From NCBI GenBank assembly GCA_015521465.1, contig WAOD01000001.1:1-33203 (forward strand): 33,203 nucleotides of DNA. Direction: 5' to 3'. How positions within the stretch are numbered: position 1 is the stretch's first letter; each line of letters opens with the position of its first letter. The position numbers were made by a program, and so were the translations under genes. The stretch comes from DHVE2 group archaeon (lineage in GTDB: Archaea > Thermoplasmatota > Thermoplasmata > Thermoplasmatales > Aciduliprofundaceae). This document shows positions 5,398 through 12,342 of this stretch, one piece after another. A model generated the notes under the pieces. That model had not been told where the DNA came from, ran no database searches, and saw nothing but the letters and a program-made list of their open reading frames with translations.

Positions 5398-7014
5398 TCA
5401 GTATATCTGAACAAACCTATTTAACATTATTGACGGTATTATCACTTTGACGTAGATTGGGATTCCATTTCCAGGTAGTATTTTCATCGTTAGAACCGTC
5501 TGGGGTTCCAGAGAAAGACCAACCTTACGGGCGTTTATGTATATTATAACAACTCCTCCATCTCCAAGTATATAATTACTCCTAAATTCCCCGGAAGGAT
5601 CTCTTACCACACCAACGGAAAAATGCTTACCATCACTGTAATTAACCCCAAATCCGCTTGAGTTCAATTGTAGGGACGCTTCCACATGTCCGTCGGTAAG
5701 TTCAACTATAACATCATTAAAATCCACGGGTTGAGAGCCAGGGCCCAAAGCAACTTTTAACTCAAGAATTTGTATGGTTGATTGGGGATATATTATGTCG
5801 CCAACATTACCCGCCCTATCTACAGGGATTACCAGATAATAATAAACCTGATACGGTTGATAAACATAATCTCTAAAATGTGTGGTATTCACAAATGCAT
5901 AAGGTCTGGAGCTCAGTATTGCATTTGATGTCAGAGCCTCATAATTTAAACTTCTATATATGTAGTACCCTGCAATACCTGATTCATTATCCCGCGATGG
6001 CGCCCAGGATATTTCTATCCAGTAATCCCCACTGTAAGCATGCATGCCACCAATATCTCTTGGTTTTTCGGTATCCACCATGGATACATCTATGGAATTT
6101 ACATTGCTCGTGTAAATAGCAGTGTTGCCTGCTCTATCAATTCCCTCGATGGCATAATACCATGTTCCATTGCTTGGGGGATAGTCCATGTAGCTTCTCG
6201 CAGTCCCGTTAAGAACGGCAACCACCGTTGCATTATTTATATTGGAGGCGCTTATTTCTGATCTTGAGCGATAAACTATTTGTTCTGCTATTCCCGAGCC
6301 AGAATCTGTAGCAGTCCATGTTATTAATACACCCACTCCTGCAGATTTTATATTATCGATGCTTCCAGAGGGAGGAGTTGTATCTTTTGTACCCGTTGAG
6401 ATTGTTATAATGTTGTCATTCTCTTCATATAGAAGAGCATTACCCGCATGGTCATATCCAATTATAGCATACCCGTATGTTTGTCCGGAATCCACAGAAT
6501 AATCAACATATCTTCTATCAGAACTGAAATTACCGGTAAAATTGGCAACTAAAGTACCCATCTCCTTCACGTAATTTATATTACTCAAAATGTACTTTAA
6601 GGTGGTATCATCACCGCTAACCCGGTATATCTTCTCGCAGCACATGCCTGATTCATAATCAACAGCAGATTTCCATCTGATTATCACTCCAAGAGGGTTC
6701 GTGGAATACAAACTAACGTTCTCAATAACTCCACCAACAGGTGGTGTGCCATCGTGCTGAATTGGCGCTCTAACCGAGATTATATTTGCAGGCTTTCCAT
6801 CGATATCCCTATCTCCAAGTATATTTAAAATGCGCAGGGAACTTGTTATCTGCTCCGTAGCTTCTTTAGCCACTTCTTCCCCCTGCTCCCTAAGAGTCAC
6901 ACCTACATATATTATTAAAGATGAGGCAATAGCTGCAACTATTATAATTGCAATGAAAAGTATCAGAGTTGCTATCCCTATGTCTCCTTCCTCCTTGCGA
7001 TACACCTTTTTCAT
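5398..7014 (-). CDS. Archaellin-like filament protein with three inserted fibronectin-III-like modules
   Basis: The N-terminus carries a class III signal peptide (MKKVYRKEEG then DIGIATLILFIAIIIVAAIA), with prepilin/prearchaellin peptidase cleavage expected after EEG near residue 10. The following helix continues as in archaellins (EATEQITSSLRIL). Residues 417-538 match the archaellin core, beginning LELKVALGPGSQPVDFNDV. Between them lie three modules at about 88-207, 211-312 and 314-413. Each opens with D(G/T)(T/E)(P/K)P and closes with a DxAGN motif (GYDHAGN, GIDRAGN, PVDRAGN), the pattern of fibronectin-III-like domains. At 538 residues it is more than twice a usual archaellin. The mRNA should be leaderless (TATA at 7036-7044). 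No other archaellum gene (flaI, flaJ) is in the window, so a specialised pilus remains possible. Confidence 0.8.
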   Translation of the reverse strand: MKKVYRKEEGDIGIATLILFIAIIIVAAIASSLIIYVGVTLREQGEEVAKEATEQITSSLRILNILGDRDIDGKPANIISVRAPIQHDGTPPVGGVIENVSLYSTNPLGVIIRWKSAVDYESGMCCEKIYRVSGDDTTLKYILSNINYVKEMGTLVANFTGNFSSDRRYVDYSVDSGQTYGYAIIGYDHAGNALLYEENDNIITISTGTKDTTPPSGSIDNIKSAGVGVLITWTATDSGSGIAEQIVYRSRSEISASNINNATVVAVLNGTARSYMDYPPSNGTWYYAIEGIDRAGNTAIYTSNVNSIDVSMVDTEKPRDIGGMHAYSGDYWIEISWAPSRDNESGIAGYYIYRSLNYEALTSNAILSSRPYAFVNTTHFRDYVYQPYQVYYYLVIPVDRAGNVGDIIYPQSTIQILELKVALGPGSQPVDFNDVIVELTDGHVEASLQLNSSGFGVNYSDGKHFSVGVVRDPSGEFRSNYILGDGGVVIIYINARKVGLSLEPQTVLTMKILPGNGIPIYVKVIIPSIMLNRFVQIY

Positions 7015-7032
7015 AGTTTAAAATCTCAAAAA

Positions 7033-7045
7033 TCCTTATTTAAAG
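7033..7045 (-). promoter_or_regulatory. Promoter of the archaellin-like gene
   Basis: The minus strand reads CTTTAAATAAGGA. The TATA core is centred 26 nt from ATG 7014, so the mRNA is leaderless. The same 13 bases occur in the promoter of the 1980-residue pilin-like protein (24213-24225). Confidence 0.6.
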
Positions 7046-7184
7046 AATTACACATGATTATCACGTCATAAAATCACAATTAAAACAATTTTTAAAAACT
7101 GTGAGGCCTGGAAAAAATCAAAAGACACAAATCATCAGCAAAAATAGAAAAATTTTATATCCTTTAAAGATATTACATCTTACG

Positions 7185-7436
7185 ATGGACTTGGATACTC
7201 TCATTGAAATAGAGTTGAAGAAAAAACTTGAAAAACTTATAGATGGGCTCAGCAGCACGATTGTAGAGCTGCATAAAAAGAGATTGGGGCTTTCAGGAAA
7301 AGTTTTAAGTAAGGAAGAATATATCCTTTTGATGAAGGACATAAGGGAATCGATTGAGAGGTTTGCAGGAAAGAAAATTGCCGATGAGATATATGATGAT
7401 ATGATAAAACTACTGGAGAATGAGCATGTAGGGTGA
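7185..7436 (+). CDS. Small helical protein preceding a KaiC-like ATPase
   Basis: I do not recognise a family. From ATG 7185 the product has 83 residues, all predicted helical, with a Lys/Glu-rich first half (IEIELKKKLEKLIDGL) and a second helical part (RESIERFAGKKIADEIYDDM). It has no membrane segment, Cys or nucleotide motif. The track start 7101 is upstream of the TATA-like box TTTTATATC (7153-7161). That box lies 28 nt before ATG 7185 and therefore fixes the start there. The stop codon overlaps the SD of the next gene. It opens the operon with the KaiC-like ATPase and may be its dedicated partner or regulator; this is inferred from coupling only. Confidence 0.65.
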   Translation: MDLDTLIEIELKKKLEKLIDGLSSTIVELHKKRLGLSGKVLSKEEYILLMKDIRESIERFAGKKIADEIYDDMIKLLENEHVG

Positions 7437-7441
7437 TGGAA

Positions 7442-8155
7442 ATGGCAGAATATCTAAAAACATATGTTGCAGGACTTGACGAGAAAATAGAAAGAGGAAT
7501 ACCCATTGGGCATATTGTACTGGTTTCAGGACCCACTGGAAGCATGAAATCCACTTTGACCTTTTATATGGGCTACAAATACCTCCAGAACAACAAAAAG
7601 GGGAATGTAATTTACGTATCTCTGGAGCAGAGCCGTGAGAGCCTGCTTCGCCAGATGGTAAGCTTAAATATGGATACAGAAAAGTTGCCGAAGGGTGCGG
7701 AGTTCAACGTATTTGACTGGGGCTTGGTAAGAAAGATGGTTAAAGAATCGGGAACCTATGATAAAGTTGACTGGATCAAGGCTATAGAAACCCCTATTAG
7801 AGAATATGCAAAGGATAAGAAAATAGACATATTGATTTTAGACTCTCTACAGGCGTTGTACGCAATAGCAGAGATGGAAAATCCAAGAAATCAGCTATTC
7901 TTCCTGTTCGAGTCACTGAGAGAGCTAAGCTCCACCACGTTTATCATATCAGAATCCACATACAACTCGATGAACTTTGGAACTTACGACGTGGAAGGAT
8001 TCCTCGCAGACGGAATAATACATCTATCCATGGAAAGAGTGGGCAGAACTCTCGGAAGGTACATATCGGTAATAAAAATGAGAGGCGTGAAGCACAGCAC
8101 CGATTATTATCCACTGTTAGTTGACGAGAGGGGGTTCAGGATAGTATCTCATTAA
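7442..8155 (+). CDS. KaiC/RAD55-like ATPase with GxxGxxKS-type Walker A
   Basis: A 237-residue single-domain RecA-fold ATPase. It shows Walker A GPTGSMKST at about 30-38 (Lys-Ser instead of the commoner Lys-Thr), strand VIYVSLEQSRESLLRQM, Walker B DILILDSLQAL, and the KaiC-type ending VIKMRGVKH. The track start GTG 7433 lies in the SD GGTGA; ATG 7442 follows at 5 nt and gives MAEYLKTYVAGLDEKIERG, the normal domain opening. It overlaps the end of the preceding gene's SD region, so the two are translationally coupled. It is a paralogue of the ATPases at 3539 and 8853. The partner or output is not visible in the sequence; FlaH-like filament roles or sensory signalling are possible. Confidence 0.85.
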   Translation: MAEYLKTYVAGLDEKIERGIPIGHIVLVSGPTGSMKSTLTFYMGYKYLQNNKKGNVIYVSLEQSRESLLRQMVSLNMDTEKLPKGAEFNVFDWGLVRKMVKESGTYDKVDWIKAIETPIREYAKDKKIDILILDSLQALYAIAEMENPRNQLFFLFESLRELSSTTFIISESTYNSMNFGTYDVEGFLADGIIHLSMERVGRTLGRYISVIKMRGVKHSTDYYPLLVDERGFRIVSH

Positions 8156-8200
8156 ACCCCCAATCGATATCTTTTTATACCACGTACAGGATTATTCATT

Positions 8201-8812
8201 ATGGATTGCTCTAGGTGCAATGAGGCTATTATTCGGGACTTGAAGAGGGCTATTAGGAAGGATAGCCTGAAGGTGGAGATTATTAAAATCATCAAAAAAT
8301 ATGAAAAAGGAGATAATGGGGGAAAAGTCCGCTCAAATTATACACTGAATTCTGGAGAATCATATTATATTCAGGAAGAGAAAGCAAGGACAGTATATAC
8401 TGTTTTTCAGCAGGTCCTGGTGAGAAGATACAGGGGGCTCTGCATAACAAGGACCAACCCAGAAAACATGGCATTTAGCAGCGCATTGAAAAACACTGAA
8501 TTTTACTGGCTAACTACCATGAAGAAGGAAAATTCGGTTTCTCCCGGAGACCTTCACAAATTATTAGCAATAATAAAAGACTTTCTGAAGAAAGAGGGGC
8601 GCGGAGCAATTGTAATTGACGGCGTTAATTCATTAATAGTAAATAATGGCTTTAATTCATTTCTAAAATTCATCCAAACTGCAAAAGATGCTGTTAGCGA
8701 AAAACACGGGATACTTTTAATATCGATAAACATGAAAAGCCTTGATGACAGGGAGAGAGCCATGCTACAAAACGAGTTAAAAGAAATATCAATTAAAAAA
8801 ATAAGAGTTTGA
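8201..8812 (+). CDS. DUF835 domain protein
   Basis: Residues from about 55 onward match the archaeal DUF835 family: SYYIQEEKARTVYTVFQQVL, then RYRGLCITRTNPENM, a strand AIVIDGVNSLIVNNGF, and DDRERAMLQNEL near the end. DUF835 looks like a degenerate RecA/KaiC-type fold: the Walker-B-like strand is kept but no P-loop is present, so ATP hydrolysis is not expected. The first 50 residues form a separate charged helical part with one CxxC (CSRC). A TATA-like box TTTTTATAC (8172-8180) is 25 nt before ATG 8201, so the mRNA is leaderless. Family members are frequently attached to sensor or regulator proteins in Thermoplasmata and Methanomicrobia; the molecular role is unknown. Confidence 0.8.
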   Translation: MDCSRCNEAIIRDLKRAIRKDSLKVEIIKIIKKYEKGDNGGKVRSNYTLNSGESYYIQEEKARTVYTVFQQVLVRRYRGLCITRTNPENMAFSSALKNTEFYWLTTMKKENSVSPGDLHKLLAIIKDFLKKEGRGAIVIDGVNSLIVNNGFNSFLKFIQTAKDAVSEKHGILLISINMKSLDDRERAMLQNELKEISIKKIRV

Positions 8813-8852
8813 CAACGAAAAATTTAAATCATTAAAAACGATGGTTTTGCTG

Positions 8853-10214
8853 ATGTCTGTCCCCAAAGAGATTTCAAAATTTCTAAACCGCAGCGGAGTG
8901 GTTCTTTTAATAAGAGGGGAGCCAGGTACCGGCAAAACCAAAATGTCCCTTGAATTGATGAAAAACTACAACATGGCCTATGTTGGAACAAAGAGAACGG
9001 TAGAGGAAATTAAAAGAGAGTACCCATGGATAACTGATGAGATGAAGGGGCACATGTTTGCAATAGACGAAAAATACGATTACAGAGAAACAGACAGATT
9101 CGGCTCTGTGTTTTATCTGATTCCAGAAGCAATACGCAAGGTGCTGAACCTCGTTGAAGATGGAAAGATAAAAGGGATAATCATAGATAGCTGGCACGGG
9201 ATAATTAACGAACTGAACATACTCGCAATGGAGGAAAAGGAGAGGGAGAAAATCTACGACTCATCATCATTTTTCCTGAAAATCATAAGGCTATCTGACA
9301 TGGATGTTAATTTCATCGTGGTAAGGGAGGGAAACGAGGACGATAACCTGTCCTATCTGGCAGATGGAGTGGTAACCGCCTGGAAGAATGTAAAAGAGGG
9401 AAGGCTTTACAGGTGGTTCTCAATAGACAAGCTCAGGGGCGTGGAAATAGAAAAAAATGTGTATTTTTTCACATTGAAGGATAACGAGTTCAACTACCTC
9501 TATTCAAGCAGGTTCAAGCACCCCAAAAAGATATTAGGATACAAGTCAAGCTCAGAAATTCCAGGTAGCACTTATTTCGATGATATATTCACCGTGCGCA
9601 GAAGCAACACCGTAGTGTTTGACTTCGGGGAGCATGTTCCTGTACCCTACAAAGTAGCAAGCTTGATGGGGTTCATCGCGAGTTTCTCATATCACGGCTC
9701 CCGAGTCATAATTATACCCCCTAATGGATTTGACATGAGCGATTTGAAGTACAGCATATATCTTTACAAGCTTGAAAGATATTACAAAAACATAACTTAT
9801 CTCTATGGAGAAGGAGACGTAGAAGAATTTGCAAGGCTCGTTGATTTTTCCAATTCAAAAGAGATAGTTAAAGTAATACACGATGAGATACATGAAAACG
9901 TATCCGAATTTGCACCGTTAATAGTAGTGGGATACGACCGCCTTAACAGTTACATGAGCTCACATGATACTATGAAAACTATGTATCGCCTTAAAGACAC
10001 GGTAAAGGAGTTAGGTGGAGTCACGCTAATTGCAGGCAACATTATGGGTGAAGAAAATAAGAAGTTCAGTTCCAGCATCTCAGACATATACGTGAAATTC
10101 AAAAACATAAATGGAGATGTGGTAATGTACGGAATAAAGCCATGGACAAGGGTTCATCATATAGACATAAAATACGAAGAATATCCAAAATTGATTCCGA
10201 AGGTGATAGTATGA
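8853..10214 (+). CDS. GvpD/KaiC-like two-part ATPase
   Basis: The first 220 residues resemble GvpD-type RecA-fold ATPases: MSVPKEISKFLNRSGVVLLI, Walker A GEPGTGKTK at about 22-30, Walker B GIIIDSWHGI, and a KaiC-like KLRGVEIEK segment. Residues 230-453 form a second, divergent RecA-like half without an evident P-loop (VVFDFGEHVPVPYKVASLMG, LIVVGYDRLNSYMSS). GvpD regulates gas-vesicle genes in haloarchaea, but no gvp genes are present here, so that function should not be transferred. ATG 8853 is 27-28 nt from TATA AATTTAAATC (8821-8830); the track start 8841 is too close. Its stop overlaps the ATG of the CheY-like receiver, so the two are cotranscribed. Confidence 0.8.
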   Translation: MSVPKEISKFLNRSGVVLLIRGEPGTGKTKMSLELMKNYNMAYVGTKRTVEEIKREYPWITDEMKGHMFAIDEKYDYRETDRFGSVFYLIPEAIRKVLNLVEDGKIKGIIIDSWHGIINELNILAMEEKEREKIYDSSSFFLKIIRLSDMDVNFIVVREGNEDDNLSYLADGVVTAWKNVKEGRLYRWFSIDKLRGVEIEKNVYFFTLKDNEFNYLYSSRFKHPKKILGYKSSSEIPGSTYFDDIFTVRRSNTVVFDFGEHVPVPYKVASLMGFIASFSYHGSRVIIIPPNGFDMSDLKYSIYLYKLERYYKNITYLYGEGDVEEFARLVDFSNSKEIVKVIHDEIHENVSEFAPLIVVGYDRLNSYMSSHDTMKTMYRLKDTVKELGGVTLIAGNIMGEENKKFSSSISDIYVKFKNINGDVVMYGIKPWTRVHHIDIKYEEYPKLIPKVIV

Positions 10215-10561
10215 AAAACATACTGGTTGTAGACGATTCAGAGATGTTCTATCGTCTGCTTAAAAATGCTATTAAAAATGCAAAGGTAGAATGGGCGCAA
10301 AACGGGGAGGAGGCAATAAAAAAGTACTTGCAAATCAAACCGGAACTGGTGCTGCTTGACCTGATATTGCCCGACCTAAGCGGAATAGAGGTCATAGAAA
10401 AGATAAAAGAAGAGGACAAAGACGCAAGGGTTGTCGTGCTTAGCGGCATAGACAACTACAACGTTGCTGAAGATGCAAAAAGAGCAGGGGCAGTTAAATT
10501 CATCTCCAAGAGTGCAGGCATAAAGTACATAATTGAAGAAATAAACAGGGCAATTGACTAA
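10211..10561 (+). CDS. CheY-like single-domain response regulator receiver
   Basis: A 116-residue receiver domain with all key residues: acidic pair D8-D9 (ILVVDDSE), phosphoacceptor D50 (LVLLDLILPD), switch Ser78 (VVVLSGID) and conserved Lys100 (KFISKSA). It has no output domain, so it should act through protein contacts. ATG 10211 overlaps the stop of the ATPase gene as ATGA, with GGTGAT (10202-10207) as SD. The track start 10142 adds 23 residues from the overlapping frame and is rejected. No histidine kinase is encoded in the window; the phosphodonor must lie elsewhere. Its coupling to a GvpD/KaiC-like ATPase suggests that ATPase is its target or controller. The stop codon overlaps that of the convergent gene by 4 bp. 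Confidence 0.9.
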   Translation: MKNILVVDDSEMFYRLLKNAIKNAKVEWAQNGEEAIKKYLQIKPELVLLDLILPDLSGIEVIEKIKEEDKDARVVVLSGIDNYNVAEDAKRAGAVKFISKSAGIKYIIEEINRAID

Positions 10562-12306
10562 AAGTGCTCTGCAGGACATGGGCCCAGACAATCAAGGCAG
10601 TGCACGCATTTGTCCTCGTTTATCACCACCTTATTCTCTTCATCTAATGACAGTGCGTTGACAGGACACCTCCCGAGACATACACCACATCCAACGCACC
10701 CAATTGCCCTAACAACTAAGCTATTAGCTTCTTGTTTAAACTGCCCCCTGATAAAAACGTGTTCATTTTCAACTTTCCAGGTGCCCGGGGGCAAAGCGTT
10801 TAGGAGGTTTACAACTCGTTTAAGGTCGTATTCTCCGCGAACATTCAGCTCAGTCCATATTCCATCTCCAAATTCCACCCTGGGAAACTCCCTTTGTACT
10901 ATCCAACTTCCTGCCCACTTTGGAGGATGCCTCCACCTCCACGCGCTCTCGACCCATTCTTCCGGGATATCGTGTTCTGATGCAAAGCGTTTCAGGTAAG
11001 ATAACCATCGCCCAACACCTACATAATACTTTGCCACAATCTCCAAGTCTGCAATATCAGAAGAGGGGCAAAGATAGCACCCTATTCTCGTCAATCCTCG
11101 CCGGTACCAAACATTAAAAGGGGCATTTTTCCACAGTATGTAGAGCCATACTTCAAGGGATGTCCAGTTCTGAATAGGACTTGCTGAGAGTTGATTGGGC
11201 ACCCACTCATTTTTCCAAATCCTGCCCTTTTTCATTCTCTCCTCACTCTCATATCTTCTCTGTCCAATTAAAGTCAATAGTCCCTCAGGATACTTTTCAA
11301 GTATGTACCTTGTGGTTGGCCCAAGCTTGGTAACCTTGCAACACCACCTGTAATCACGAGCAGGAGGGCCAAAAACATCAAGGCTGTCCCAGAAGGCGTT
11401 ACCTGAGGATATGACGTCTACATCAATACCGTACTTTTTTCCTATATCCCCAACGTAATCCACTGTTTCTGGCAATTCTATACCAGTATCAAGAAAGAAC
11501 ACTCTAAAATTCTCCCCACTTTCCATGGCAAGAAGAAAAGTTGCAAGGGAGTCCTTGCCACCGCTGAAAGAAACTGCAAGAGGAAGAGCATATTTTTTGT
11601 GAGTGGATTTTATGAAATTAACAGCCTCCCTTTCGATATACTTGAGATGCTCAATATTTGCGTCTATTATATCACGAATAGAAGAATCCTGCCCAGGATC
11701 AAAATCTCCATATCCCGAATGCCTTATCTTCACAGCAACCCCTCTCGTAAACTCCCGCATCTCTTCCGTGCTCATCTTTGCAATACCCACCGCAAAAACC
11801 TTACCGTTTCTATCTTTAACTATAACTTCATCTCCATTAAATATGCCATCGCTTGCGCTCACAACACCAGGAACCATTAGATTCTTTCCAGAAAGCACAG
11901 GATTTATAGCGCCATCATCTGCAACAACCACGTTTTTCTTGGCACACTTACCCAACAGATAAGCCCCAGGCATCCTCAATGAAACTCTGTACATTCTATC
12001 CTGCACGTCGTATCTAAGAGTACATATTACCTTTCCTGCGATAATTACCTCATCCATTCTATCCCTGTGAGGGACCCTATTAAAAAGTATCACGTTCCTG
12101 TTAATTTCACACCCAAAATCTCGACGCAGAACGTTGTTCAATATCTCAATATCACCCTCATACCCTATCCTAACCTCTCCAGGCGGAGTTATGGAAACTT
12201 TCCGACCTGTTGAACCGCATTTACTACACTTATCTCCGATAAGGGGTACATTGCAGGTATCGCACCATTTCAATCGCAACTTTCCGAGATATACGGGTTT
12301 ACCCAT
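10558..12306 (-). CDS. PAPS reductase-family protein with zinc ribbon, PUA-like and ferredoxin domains
   Basis: Domains in order: zinc ribbon (C15, C18, C27, C30), a PUA-like RNA-binding region at about 120-205, an N-type ATP pyrophosphatase/PAPS reductase domain from about 235 with PP-loop SFSGGKDS at 246-253, further conserved Cys (WCC at 321-323, CYLC at 410-413), and a C-terminal 2[4Fe-4S] ferredoxin (CVGCGVCLGRCP and CVHCLDCLGPCP). This architecture is an archaeal family annotated as phosphoadenosine phosphosulfate reductase. The zinc ribbon and PUA parts suggest instead a role in sulfur transfer to RNA or in sulfur assimilation; the true substrate is uncertain. A TATA-like ATATAAAA lies about 20 nt before ATG 12306. 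It may also be cotranscribed with the regulator 36 nt upstream. Confidence 0.85.
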   Translation of the reverse strand: MGKPVYLGKLRLKWCDTCNVPLIGDKCSKCGSTGRKVSITPPGEVRIGYEGDIEILNNVLRRDFGCEINRNVILFNRVPHRDRMDEVIIAGKVICTLRYDVQDRMYRVSLRMPGAYLLGKCAKKNVVVADDGAINPVLSGKNLMVPGVVSASDGIFNGDEVIVKDRNGKVFAVGIAKMSTEEMREFTRGVAVKIRHSGYGDFDPGQDSSIRDIIDANIEHLKYIEREAVNFIKSTHKKYALPLAVSFSGGKDSLATFLLAMESGENFRVFFLDTGIELPETVDYVGDIGKKYGIDVDVISSGNAFWDSLDVFGPPARDYRWCCKVTKLGPTTRYILEKYPEGLLTLIGQRRYESEERMKKGRIWKNEWVPNQLSASPIQNWTSLEVWLYILWKNAPFNVWYRRGLTRIGCYLCPSSDIADLEIVAKYYVGVGRWLSYLKRFASEHDIPEEWVESAWRWRHPPKWAGSWIVQREFPRVEFGDGIWTELNVRGEYDLKRVVNLLNALPPGTWKVENEHVFIRGQFKQEANSLVVRAIGCVGCGVCLGRCPVNALSLDEENKVVINEDKCVHCLDCLGPCPAEHF

Positions 12307-12342
12307 GTTCCCGAATAAGATTTTATATTACAAAAACACTTC

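Noticed and set aside
8853-10214. Gas-vesicle regulator gvpD as a direct functional name
   Set aside because: Only fold-level likeness is seen and no gas-vesicle genes are in the window.
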